In this document: positions 6,576 to 14,058 of the stretch, piece by piece
How the letters are laid out: every line of letters starts with the position of its first letter
Position numbering within the stretch: position 1 is the stretch's first letter
Program-made: the position numbers and the translations under genes
The notes under the pieces: generated by a model
Told to the model about the DNA's origin: nothing
Seen by the model: only the letters and a program-made list of their open reading frames with translations
Database searches by the model: none
DNA from: a virus
Length of the DNA stretch: 22,334 bases
Virus record (IMG/VR): IMGVR_UViG_3300031705_000059
Location: 1 to 22,334 of that record
Reading direction: 5' to 3' (one strand)

Positions 6576-7733
6576 TTAAGTTCTTTTTACACTTTTAATT
6601 CTCAGCCCATTACTTGAAGGGGTTGAGATTGATTTAACTTGGAATCCTGATTTAGCAACCGACTCAGGTGTATTGCGCTCCGTCATATTTATATTTTTGG
6701 TTTTACGCATTACATCTTCTGTGGCACTAGACTTACCTTGCTCATAAAAAAACTGAGCAAACTTTTCTGGATTCATTGCTATAGCTAAAGATCTGTGGTA
6801 TCCTTCTGGATCATTTAAAAGTCCTTTGTCGTCAATAAACTTATTTACAAAATTCATTGGCGTCTCTTGAGCTTTCTTTAATTCAGAAGCACTCCCAGGA
6901 GTAAAGAATATATCGCTTTGATCTAAATTGAATTTAAAACCTTTAAATTCTGATCCAAATACTTCATCACTTTTTTTGATAAACCATTCTCTTTTTCGAT
7001 TAGCCTCTTCCTGTTGACTTTGAGCCGTATTCACATATTGCTTATAAGCTTGGTATTCTTCAGAATCTCCGAACGAGTTTTCCCTTGACTCAAGGGGCAA
7101 CTTGTATTGTTCTTGCTGTTCCTTAAAGAATCTTTTTGCTTTAGCAATAACTTTTTTCTTTGCTAATTTAGTCTTCTTAATTACCGAATCATCATCTAGG
7201 TCCTCGTCATACACATAGTCTTCCATTAATGATTCTATGTCTTCGGAGTCTAAACCTTCTTCAGTAATTGTTAAATACTCTTTTACCAAAGTATCAGGAT
7301 TTACATCGGAGTAATCTTTTTGTAACTTAACAAAATCCTCGATGCTTCTTCCTGTATCTTTTTTATACTTAAAGTAAGCCGCAATATCTTCTGGCATCTC
7401 TGGAGCCTCAGATTTTGCTTCAACTAATTCATCTATAGAATTAATTTGCTTACCATATCTTTTTCCAATAAATGAAAGAACGTCTTCTTCTGATAACTCA
7501 GGAGAAGTAATTTCATTTTCAATAAGCTCAGGTTTTTCTTCGCTTACCGTCTCTTGTACCTCTTCGGTCTTTGCCTCGGCTTTTGATAACTCTGGCTTAT
7601 GTTCTGACACTTTAACATTAGTGTCTTCAAACTTTAATTCTTGCTGGGCATCATGCTTATCTAAAAGTTCTTGCTCAACCTCTTGTACTGATTTTTCTTG
7701 AACATCAGTTAATTCTCTTACTTTAATTCCCAT
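6576..7733 (-). CDS. Capsid scaffolding protein
   Basis: This 385-aa protein is extremely charged. The N-terminal 90 residues are mostly Glu, Lys, Gln and Ser (KSVQEVEQELLDKHDAQQEL), followed by an acidic patch (LMEDYVYDEDLDDDSVIKK, about 190) and a basic helix (KKKVIAKAKRFFKEQQEQ, about 205). A coiled-coil-like stretch (QQEEANRKREWFIKKSD) precedes a C-terminal tail with FQVKSISTPSSNGLRIKSVK. Low complexity, high charge, predicted helices and its place between portal and major capsid genes are the usual signature of an assembly scaffold that lines the procapsid and is removed before packaging. The basic C-terminus would be the capsid-binding end by analogy with other scaffolds. No protease gene or protease motif is visible. 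A -7 box (7761-7768) lies 28 nt upstream. Confidence 0.65.
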   Translation of the reverse strand: MGIKVRELTDVQEKSVQEVEQELLDKHDAQQELKFEDTNVKVSEHKPELSKAEAKTEEVQETVSEEKPELIENEITSPELSEEDVLSFIGKRYGKQINSIDELVEAKSEAPEMPEDIAAYFKYKKDTGRSIEDFVKLQKDYSDVNPDTLVKEYLTITEEGLDSEDIESLMEDYVYDEDLDDDSVIKKTKLAKKKVIAKAKRFFKEQQEQYKLPLESRENSFGDSEEYQAYKQYVNTAQSQQEEANRKREWFIKKSDEVFGSEFKGFKFNLDQSDIFFTPGSASELKKAQETPMNFVNKFIDDKGLLNDPEGYHRSLAIAMNPEKFAQFFYEQGKSSATEDVMRKTKNINMTERNTPESVAKSGFQVKSISTPSSNGLRIKSVKRT

Positions 7734-7760
7734 TTGATTTAGATTAAATTTTATGTATTA

Positions 7761-7768
7761 CAAAGTTA
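7761..7768 (-). promoter_or_regulatory. Possible promoter -7 box before the scaffold and capsid genes
   Basis: TAACTTTG on the minus strand fits the Bacteroidota -7 consensus TAnnTTTG exactly. It lies in the 61-nt gap between portal and scaffold, 28 nt before the scaffold start. No clear -33 TTG is present; the upstream sequence is AT-rich (TATATATATTTTATATA). It would boost scaffold and capsid expression over terminase and portal. Confidence 0.45.
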
Positions 7769-7794
7769 TATAAAATATATATACGTTTTTGGCA

Positions 7795-10230
7795 CTATCT
7801 AGGCGAAAACTCAGACAAGTCAAAACCATCTAAACTATCTTCATTTGACTCAAAGTTTTGAGGAGGAAGATTATTTTTGCGTTGCGTTATTAATTTAGAT
7901 TGCTCTGAGTTTTGCTGGCTTATTCTTTGACTTTTTGCATCTTCTCGTGAAGTTTCTCTATCAGATAAAGCCATCCCATCCATTTGTCTTAATCGAAGAT
8001 TATAATTAAACTCCTGTTCCATTAACTGACTTTTTAGCTGCGCCTCTACTTTATTTCGCTCTATTTCTAGTTGCATTTCGCCTTGCTTATACTTAAGCTT
8101 ACCTTGAGTTTCCAATTCAATTGTTTGCATCGCTACTTGTGCTGCCAACTCTTGAGATTTAATTTGTTGCTGAGAAATCATGGCTTGTTTTTGCATCTCC
8201 TGCTTTTCTTCTTGCTCTTGTTTCGCCTTTCGTTTTACTTTAAGAAGTTGATTAGCAAGTTTTAGATTTTTAATTTCTCGTATATCGATAGCGTCTTCTA
8301 GGTTTATATCACCTTTTGATAAAGCCATTTGTATATTCTGCTCAAGCATAGCCTTTTGCTCTTCATCTGGAGAAAGTTCTATAAATACGCCAAAGTCATA
8401 AATATATAACTCAGAGATTTCCCCTAGTATACTAACGTTATACTTGCCTATTTTATTTATAAAGTCTTCTTTAAAATCAGAATATTCTAATACATCAGCC
8501 ACCCTATACGTTAACGCTTCGGCTAACGTACGATATATGTAAAGACTTCCGTCTAATATATGTCGGGTAGCTGTGTTAGAGCTAAGTGCTGCTAGTTTTT
8601 GTACACCCACTAGCGCATCTGAATTAGGGGTAGACCCATCTCTTGCTTCATTTAACCCCGTTACAGAACGAATCATATTTAAATAATGATTATAGTTAGC
8701 TATAAGCATCTGTGTTTTTGAAGCGCCTGAATTACTCGTTAGTTGTTGTATAGGGACTTTACCTTGATTGTATTCTCCTTCTTGAGTGTAGCTTCTTCCT
8801 ATCACACTACCAGTTTGGAAGTATAACCTCAGCGCATCCTCTGGATTATAAGCAGCGCCCGTTCCAAGGTCTACTTCATTTAAACCATCGGCGTCAATAT
8901 ATACCCCATCAGGTACAACCCTTGCAATTACTTGTTGTAATTTTAAATGAGTCATTTGAATAAGATCAGCAAAGGGTATCATTCTTCTTACTAAAGATTC
9001 AATAACTCCTTTATACATTCTAGGAGCAGCTGCCACATAGTTAGGCATAGCATGCTGTGATGATGACTTAGGTCTAACCATATTCTTTGCGAGCTCCCAT
9101 TTAAGAATAATATTTGTACCCATAACCATTACACCGTCATACCATACATCTATAGTCTTTTCTATTTTTTCAAACTTTCCTTCTTCAAGCATTTCTTCCG
9201 GAGGATTAAAACTATCATCCTTTTCTATCATCCGTGAAGAACCATTGTCGTTTACTTTTTTCTTATAGACCATTTTTTTGGTGGTCTTATAATTAAAATA
9301 CATAAGAGTGCATGTGTCACGATAAAAGATATCGTTTTCGGCCGACTGCGCAGTGTTAAAATAATCATACCAGCTTTGGCTATATTGTGATATTTTTTCT
9401 AGGTCCTCTGTAGTTAGAGTAGTATCAATCTTATTGAGCTCAGTCAAAGAGACTGTTTTAATTTCACCCCAATAGAAACAATCTTTAAAGAACGGATCTT
9501 CAGTATAACTATATACAACATTTGCTGGATCCACATAGGATACTTTAACACCAGCCCCTGGAAGGAACTCGTGCTTAGCCATACCCACTCCTACAACCAT
9601 CTGGTCATAGTCTATTCTTTTCCTAGTGTCCTCATAATGATTTTCAGCGAACATGGTATCGATGGCTTCTTCTTCAGCTATCTCTATGGCAGGTTTATAA
9701 TTAAGATTCATGTATAGAGAAAGCTCCTCGTCTGAAGCAGGCAAATCATCTGGATCCATCGTGAATGGGTTAAACCCAGTGTTTTTTTGTAATACTTGCA
9801 ATGGCTCCTTAGCTGCCATTTGCCCTTCTATCATTTCTTGATACTTGCTTCTTTTGGCTTGAGACAATGCATCTTGGGCATAAGCCTTGACTTTAAAAAG
9901 TCGATCTTGCATTCCGTTAACAACAACATCTACAAATTTAGGAAGGATAGGTACGGGGGTCCAATCTAAGTTTAAATATGACAAATCGCCATCTACGGCC
10001 AACTCGTTTTTATATTTACCAATAGACTGCTCCCCTCTAGCGTAAAGCCTTAATCTATTAAACTCTCTCCATTGACCGTAGTATCTACAGCCGCTAGAAT
10101 CTTTTCTAAACCATTCGTATTGTATCGCTTGTCCTATCTGTAAACCAAATTCCTTGGTTGCTTTTTCTGAGTCCGATACAAACTGACTTGGAAAACCTAC
10201 AGATGAAATATTAATTTTTACGTCTTCCAT
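7795..10230 (-). CDS. Portal protein
   Basis: This 811-aa protein would form the dodecameric ring at the capsid vertex through which DNA is packaged and ejected. The N-terminal third contains GFPSQFVSDSEKATKEFGLQ, LRLYARGEQSIGKYKN (61-76) and GDLSYLNLDWTPVPILPKFV then DVVVNGMQDRLFKVKAYAQD (81-120). I strongly associate these motifs with portals of crAss-like and related Bacteroidota podoviruses, which are also about 800 aa. After the core, residues from about 650 to 790 are Gln/Lys/Glu-rich and helical (KQEQEEKQEMQKQAMISQQQ), suiting the long barrel that projects into the capsid in podovirus portals; the tail ends acidic (LDGFDLSEFSPR). The start codon directly abuts the TAG stop of the terminase gene, in the same frame. 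Confidence 0.85.
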   Translation of the reverse strand: MEDVKINISSVGFPSQFVSDSEKATKEFGLQIGQAIQYEWFRKDSSGCRYYGQWREFNRLRLYARGEQSIGKYKNELAVDGDLSYLNLDWTPVPILPKFVDVVVNGMQDRLFKVKAYAQDALSQAKRSKYQEMIEGQMAAKEPLQVLQKNTGFNPFTMDPDDLPASDEELSLYMNLNYKPAIEIAEEEAIDTMFAENHYEDTRKRIDYDQMVVGVGMAKHEFLPGAGVKVSYVDPANVVYSYTEDPFFKDCFYWGEIKTVSLTELNKIDTTLTTEDLEKISQYSQSWYDYFNTAQSAENDIFYRDTCTLMYFNYKTTKKMVYKKKVNDNGSSRMIEKDDSFNPPEEMLEEGKFEKIEKTIDVWYDGVMVMGTNIILKWELAKNMVRPKSSSQHAMPNYVAAAPRMYKGVIESLVRRMIPFADLIQMTHLKLQQVIARVVPDGVYIDADGLNEVDLGTGAAYNPEDALRLYFQTGSVIGRSYTQEGEYNQGKVPIQQLTSNSGASKTQMLIANYNHYLNMIRSVTGLNEARDGSTPNSDALVGVQKLAALSSNTATRHILDGSLYIYRTLAEALTYRVADVLEYSDFKEDFINKIGKYNVSILGEISELYIYDFGVFIELSPDEEQKAMLEQNIQMALSKGDINLEDAIDIREIKNLKLANQLLKVKRKAKQEQEEKQEMQKQAMISQQQIKSQELAAQVAMQTIELETQGKLKYKQGEMQLEIERNKVEAQLKSQLMEQEFNYNLRLRQMDGMALSDRETSREDAKSQRISQQNSEQSKLITQRKNNLPPQNFESNEDSLDGFDLSEFSPR

Positions 10231-12507
10231 CTATTTGATTAATTCACTATAATTACCATTATTAGTATACCTTGCAAAGTTAAGGTTTATTTTGTTTTGT
10301 TTTTGTTCAGGTAAATATAGGTTTTTTTGATTTGCCATAATTGCTAAACCCGTGCTTATACTAGCATCAAACTTAGTTCTATTATTAATATCGAATCGTG
10401 CCCAATCATCCAAAGTCCTTGTAAAATTCATACTTCCCATATCAGAAGCGTCCCTATAAGCGCCAGATAAATCTAAACCTATATGTTTTTCTATATAAGA
10501 CTCTATCGCTGATGCGTGTGATTGCTTTACATCTTCAGAAGTATTGGGTATACCCCCGAGCTCTTTTTCAGTTTTGGATAGTTTATTAAAATGCTTATCT
10601 GGCCTGTTCATGCAAAACCCCCTGTACCCCCTGTTTTTAAAATGATATAAAAGCCGTGGTTTATTGTTTTCAATTAAAATAGGCATGCTATAAAAGACAC
10701 AAGCCATAAGAACCTCTTCAAAAAATATCTCAGCTGTTTGTGGCCTCGCTACATACTCTAGAAAAAACTCATTACTAGGAGCCTCTTCCATGCTGTATTT
10801 GGTTAAACCATGTAGTGCTCCATTAGACCCTCGGCCTTTTACAGTACCTGAGATGTCATAGGAGTCGCACCCAAATGCCCCAATGTGTTCATTAATAGGC
10901 ACATAGTTACCATACTTTTTATATTTAACATTTGTAATATTTTTATTTGGCATCCATGAAACCCTAAACCTCCCTTTTGGATCAGGAGTAAAAATAACTT
11001 TAGAATCTAATATGCCGTCTTGCCAATAAAACTTTCCTCTAGTAACATGCTGCTCAATAATTAAAGAATCATTGTAATCAATTTGCTGATAAATTTTAGT
11101 CAGATTAAATAATGAGGTTTTGCTTTCATCTCTAAATGCGTGAGATTCTGTGCGTGGGAATTGTCTGTAAAATTCATTCAGAGCGTCAGCGTCTTTACTG
11201 AGTGAATCAACTTCAGCTTTCCAATAGTCAATAGCGCCATTGCTTATCATTTCGTTATCTACTCCGAGTATTTTTGTCTCTGGCTTGTAAAATACTGGCA
11301 TACCGTATTTATCTATAAACCCTTCCATGTTCCACTCCATAGGAATAAATAAAGAATACATACCACTCTTAGTTTGACCGTTATCATTTCTCGTTTCTAT
11401 ATCGGAGTCTTCATATAACTTTTTATAATTATCCCCTCCTTTGCTCAAGGCGTTTGATGTAGAGCCCATCATACACTTACCTATAATCTTGCTACCTAAC
11501 CTTAAACATGTTTTAGTAACCCTCCAGTTGTTGAGAATATTATTTGGCTTTATCCATTTACCGCTTTCGTCGTGTACTAGAAGCAATAATTTTTCTCCAT
11601 CATAAGAGTTTTCATCTGTATTCTTCCAGTCAATTGTGGTATCTAAGCCATAGAGCTCATCATCTACAGTGTCATACATATTTTTTTTAGTAATCTTAGA
11701 TGCAGGTATACGAAAAGCTAGCTCGGTCTTTGGCTTATCCATACCGTCTTGTATTGGCTTGAAAAAAAACGGTAGGCGATTTGCTATTGGCACAACCTTG
11801 TCGGTAAACATTTTTTTTGCATCAGCCCCCGTCTTAGACAGTATACCAACCCTAGAGTCTTTTACTAAAGTCCCGGTGTTGACACATTCAGATGATCCCA
11901 TAAAGGAGAATCCTGACCTACGTATTTTTAAATAAGACAACCCAAAGCATCTATTATCAGCTTTGCATGCTTCCCAAAAAATAAAAAATATTCTATTTGC
12001 TTCTCTAAAATCCGGATATCCTATATCAATACTAGTCCACTGCAAGTACATGTAGTGCGAGCCTGTCATATAGGTTTTTTTACCATTGTTATAAAACCAA
12101 TGGCCTTCATCACGACGGTCAAATTCTTTTTCTATATAATCAACCCACTTATCTTTAAATATCCCTATCATTTCATTCCATTGAAAAATAGATTGAATTC
12201 GAGTTAAAGGTTTGGGTAATTCTTTTCTTACCCAATACTGCTTATTAAGGATGTCTGAGTTTTTTTCTATTTCTTCTGGTGCTAGTGGAAGGGCAATTAT
12301 AAGACCATTAATGTTTACTATATCACCAATCTGTCCAGTTTTTGATATAACGACCATATCATACTTTTCGCTATAGCCATATATCCAAGACTTTGCTTTA
12401 TTCTTGTTAGTAAAAGCAGTTTTAGAAATAAGATTCTTTACAATGTAAAATAATCTATTTTGATCTTCGCTCTGCAAATCCTTGCTTTGATTGGATTTTA
12501 TCTCCAT
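10231..12507 (-). CDS. terL: Terminase large subunit (ATPase and nuclease)
   Basis: This 758-aa DNA-packaging motor carries both expected halves. In the ATPase half, a deviant Walker A lies at 194-207 (KIRRSGFSFMGSSE), with upstream NRIFFIFWEACKADNRCFGL; Walker B with catalytic Glu is LLLLVHDE (307-314); a coupling-type motif is CMMGSTSN (345-352). The arginine/aromatic motif EFYRQFPRTESHAF (445-458) is typical of large terminases. In the RNase H-like nuclease half, FGCDSYD (545-551) supplies the first acidic residues and KFDASISTGLAI (712-723) the last. It overlaps the upstream small-terminase candidate by 53 nt. The start at 12507 is preferred because the conserved-looking N-terminus (NRLFYIVKNLISKTAF) lies near it. 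It ends in TAG next to the portal ATG. Confidence 0.9.
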   Translation of the reverse strand: MEIKSNQSKDLQSEDQNRLFYIVKNLISKTAFTNKNKAKSWIYGYSEKYDMVVISKTGQIGDIVNINGLIIALPLAPEEIEKNSDILNKQYWVRKELPKPLTRIQSIFQWNEMIGIFKDKWVDYIEKEFDRRDEGHWFYNNGKKTYMTGSHYMYLQWTSIDIGYPDFREANRIFFIFWEACKADNRCFGLSYLKIRRSGFSFMGSSECVNTGTLVKDSRVGILSKTGADAKKMFTDKVVPIANRLPFFFKPIQDGMDKPKTELAFRIPASKITKKNMYDTVDDELYGLDTTIDWKNTDENSYDGEKLLLLVHDESGKWIKPNNILNNWRVTKTCLRLGSKIIGKCMMGSTSNALSKGGDNYKKLYEDSDIETRNDNGQTKSGMYSLFIPMEWNMEGFIDKYGMPVFYKPETKILGVDNEMISNGAIDYWKAEVDSLSKDADALNEFYRQFPRTESHAFRDESKTSLFNLTKIYQQIDYNDSLIIEQHVTRGKFYWQDGILDSKVIFTPDPKGRFRVSWMPNKNITNVKYKKYGNYVPINEHIGAFGCDSYDISGTVKGRGSNGALHGLTKYSMEEAPSNEFFLEYVARPQTAEIFFEEVLMACVFYSMPILIENNKPRLLYHFKNRGYRGFCMNRPDKHFNKLSKTEKELGGIPNTSEDVKQSHASAIESYIEKHIGLDLSGAYRDASDMGSMNFTRTLDDWARFDINNRTKFDASISTGLAIMANQKNLYLPEQKQNKINLNFARYTNNGNYSELIK

Positions 12508-12736
12508 TGTTCTTGCTTATGTTAATGTTTTCTTGTTCGGCATCTATTTTATTTAATATATCAAAAGCATCGAATATTGCAAGTTTTTTGGTTGCGGCTG
12601 CATTTTTTAATTTATCAACTGCTATATCATCTTGGGGGTCTGGCTTTATTATATCTTCTTTAGCAACTTTTATAAGCTGCTGAACCGCCTTTCGCCCAGC
12701 TTCTATAATCTGAACTTTTAATAATTCTGAGCTCAT
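12455..12736 (-). CDS. Probable terminase small subunit
   Basis: This 93-aa, mostly helical protein lies directly upstream of and overlaps the large terminase gene (53 nt), the classical place of the small subunit that recognises phage DNA. It contains IEAGRKAVQQLIKVAKED, then DKLKNAAATKKLAIFDAFDI and LNKIDAEQE, ending QGFAERRSK. I recall this 'KLKNAAATKKLAIFDAFEIL ... GFAE-R' pattern before terminases of marine phages. No clear helix-turn-helix is visible by eye, and the protein is short for a small terminase, so the role rests mainly on position. It begins with an ATGA overlap with the oxygenase gene stop and ends with TAG. Confidence 0.45.
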   Translation of the reverse strand: MSSELLKVQIIEAGRKAVQQLIKVAKEDIIKPDPQDDIAVDKLKNAAATKKLAIFDAFDILNKIDAEQENINISKNNGDKIQSKQGFAERRSK

Positions 12737-13221
12737 TTTTTTTCTTTTAAAAATATTACTTGAACTAACCTAGAATATTCTCCTTCACCAAAGTTTTCGA
12801 AAATATTTCTTGAGTGTGGTATAGGTGAATCGAATATAACCAATCGATTATATTTTGCGTAAAAAGTACACATAGGAACATAATCATCAGCTACCTTGTT
12901 AAAATTATAAAGTGTAGTGCCGTCAGATTTAGGATGATTTTTATTTAAATATAACAATATAGTTTTATCACCCATCATTTCATCAGTGTGGATAAAATTT
13001 GGTTCTTCTTGATCAAGGGGGGACTGTCTTATAAAATTAAATGTAACTTCATAATTAGGAAATGCTTCCTCTATTTTATATTGTAATTCATCCATGCCCC
13101 GAACTTGTATCCCTTTGAACAAAACCTCTCCATCCTGAACATCATTAAATTTTCCTTTTAATATGTCAAAAACATATTGATTAGGATTGTCTAAAAAATC
13201 GTCAATCATTATGTGCTTCAT
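12733..13221 (-). CDS. 2-oxoglutarate/Fe(II)-dependent oxygenase-like protein
   Basis: This 162-aa protein shows the complete facial triad of 2OG-Fe(II) dioxygenases: His78 and Asp80 in NFIHTDEMMG, His136 in DSPIPHSRNIF, and the cosubstrate-binding Arg151 in YSRLVQVIFL. Strand patterns around them (KTILLYLN, YNRLVIFD) fit the double-stranded beta-helix core. Length matches compact prolyl-hydroxylase-like enzymes, which are common in marine phages. The substrate is unknown; a protein residue of a virion or host factor, or a nucleic acid base, are both possible. It is locked into the packaging transcript by ATGA overlaps on both sides (GroES-like gene upstream, small terminase downstream), so it is made late with the morphogenesis proteins. 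Confidence 0.7.
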   Translation of the reverse strand: MKHIMIDDFLDNPNQYVFDILKGKFNDVQDGEVLFKGIQVRGMDELQYKIEEAFPNYEVTFNFIRQSPLDQEEPNFIHTDEMMGDKTILLYLNKNHPKSDGTTLYNFNKVADDYVPMCTFYAKYNRLVIFDSPIPHSRNIFENFGEGEYSRLVQVIFLKEKK

Positions 13222-13781
13222 AGTATAAATGTTATTTGATGATCAAACATACGATATAACTTTTCTCCGTCAACTTCAAACTCATACTCACTATCAGGTT
13301 GAAAACTTACTTGGCTCCCCGGGCTCACTCCTTGTTTTTGTAAATAAGAGTTTGGATAAACCATCTCGCCCATAAGAGGCTCTTCAGTGCCCCGTTTTAG
13401 CATAAACGAATCTTTCTTTCCGATAGGTTTTACAAAACAATATCGATCATGGCTATACCACTGGTCATTATGATTATACATATAGAACTGATCGTTGTCA
13501 ATAAAAAACATATCGTCTTTAAAATAACTCTTGCCACTTTGCTGCCTACCCTTCATGTCGTTATAAAACTTAAACACGTTGTGATGAACTAGAAGAGTAT
13601 CACCAATTTCTATTGGGCCTTTATATTTTAATGGTAGTTCTTGAACTACACCTTTTCTGTTTGAAAATTTATGGTCTTCTTCTGAAGTGCTAATAATAAA
13701 ATCTAGTCCGCCAATATTTTTTGTGTTGTTATAGCGTTTACCTTCTAAAGGTTTTACTATAAAATAAAATGGTGACCTCAT
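13218..13781 (-). CDS. Tandem GroES-like co-chaperonin
   Basis: This 187-aa protein reads as two consecutive GroES-like beta-barrels. Module 1 (about 5-105): FYFIVKP at the start, a long loop with NIGGLDFIIS resembling the hydrophobic GroES mobile loop, KGVVQELP, then IEIGDTLLVHHNVFKFYND and FFIDNDQFYMYN. Module 2 (about 113-187): RYCFVKPIG, EPLMGEMVYPN, GVSPGSQVSFQPDSEYEF, and VDGEKLYRMFDHQITFIL, the usual GroES end. Module 2 lacks a long mobile loop. Phage co-chaperonins such as T4 gp31 replace GroES to fold the capsid protein in GroEL, and the late-operon position fits that. A double-barrel form resembles plant Cpn20. The fold assignment is by eye and has not been modelled. Start overlaps the upstream stop (TGATG). 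Confidence 0.6.
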   Translation of the reverse strand: MRSPFYFIVKPLEGKRYNNTKNIGGLDFIISTSEEDHKFSNRKGVVQELPLKYKGPIEIGDTLLVHHNVFKFYNDMKGRQQSGKSYFKDDMFFIDNDQFYMYNHNDQWYSHDRYCFVKPIGKKDSFMLKRGTEEPLMGEMVYPNSYLQKQGVSPGSQVSFQPDSEYEFEVDGEKLYRMFDHQITFIL

Positions 13782-14005
13782 CAGAAGTTAATATTATATT
13801 CTATCGATATTGGAACATATGAACCAAACTCTTTCCATAGTAGTATTTCTCCTTCACGTTGTATCCATACCTTAATGGTCTGCTTTTCAACGTCTTGATG
13901 TATTAGGTGTATAAAATATTTACCGTTTAAAATCTCTTGACCCACCAAGTAGTGCATCGCTCCAGACTTGTAATCTGGCCCCACAGAAATCTTTCTTATA
14001 TCCAT
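13781..14005 (-). CDS. Conserved small phage protein, first in the packaging unit
   Basis: This 74-aa protein reads MDIRKISVGPDYKSGAMHYL, VGQEILNGKYFIHLIHQD, TIKVWIQREGEILLWKEF, and ends VPISIEYNINF. I recall near-identical small proteins beside co-chaperonin and terminase genes in marine phages, but know of no function. The sequence is beta-strand rich with no membrane segment. It heads the packaging transcript, after a 53-nt gap that contains an inverted repeat and a near-consensus -7 box. It overlaps the GroES-like gene by 1 nt (TGATG), so the two are probably made in fixed ratio. Confidence 0.55.
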   Translation of the reverse strand: MDIRKISVGPDYKSGAMHYLVGQEILNGKYFIHLIHQDVEKQTIKVWIQREGEILLWKEFGSYVPISIEYNINF

Positions 14006-14027
14006 TAGATTTGATTTAATTTAAAAA

Positions 14028-14035
14028 TAAAGATA
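14028..14035 (-). promoter_or_regulatory. Possible -7 promoter box (TATCTTTA) for the packaging unit
   Basis: TATCTTTA on the minus strand lies 23 nt before the start codon of the 74-aa gene. It is the same octamer as the one at 4231-4238 and differs from TAnnTTTG only at the last base. A matching -33 TTG was not found. Confidence 0.3.
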
Positions 14036-14058
14036 CAAATATTAAAGAATATATTTGT
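14035..14058. promoter_or_regulatory. Inverted repeat between lysis and packaging units
   Basis: ACAAATAT and ATATTTGT form a perfect 8-bp inverted repeat with an 8-nt loop, directly next to the holin stop codon. On the minus strand it is followed by ATCTTTATTTTT. It could act as a weak terminator or an operator; the stem is almost all A-T, so termination would be inefficient. Confidence 0.35.

Noticed and set aside
7734-7794. AT-rich palindrome-like TATATATATTTTATATA before the scaffold gene as a terminator
   Set aside because: There is no GC stem or T-tract; it is simple AT sequence, and the nearby TAACTTTG box is the better signal.
11669-11935. 88-aa plus-strand ORF inside terL
   Set aside because: It is antisense to the conserved ATPase part of the large terminase; the frame is a shadow of that gene.
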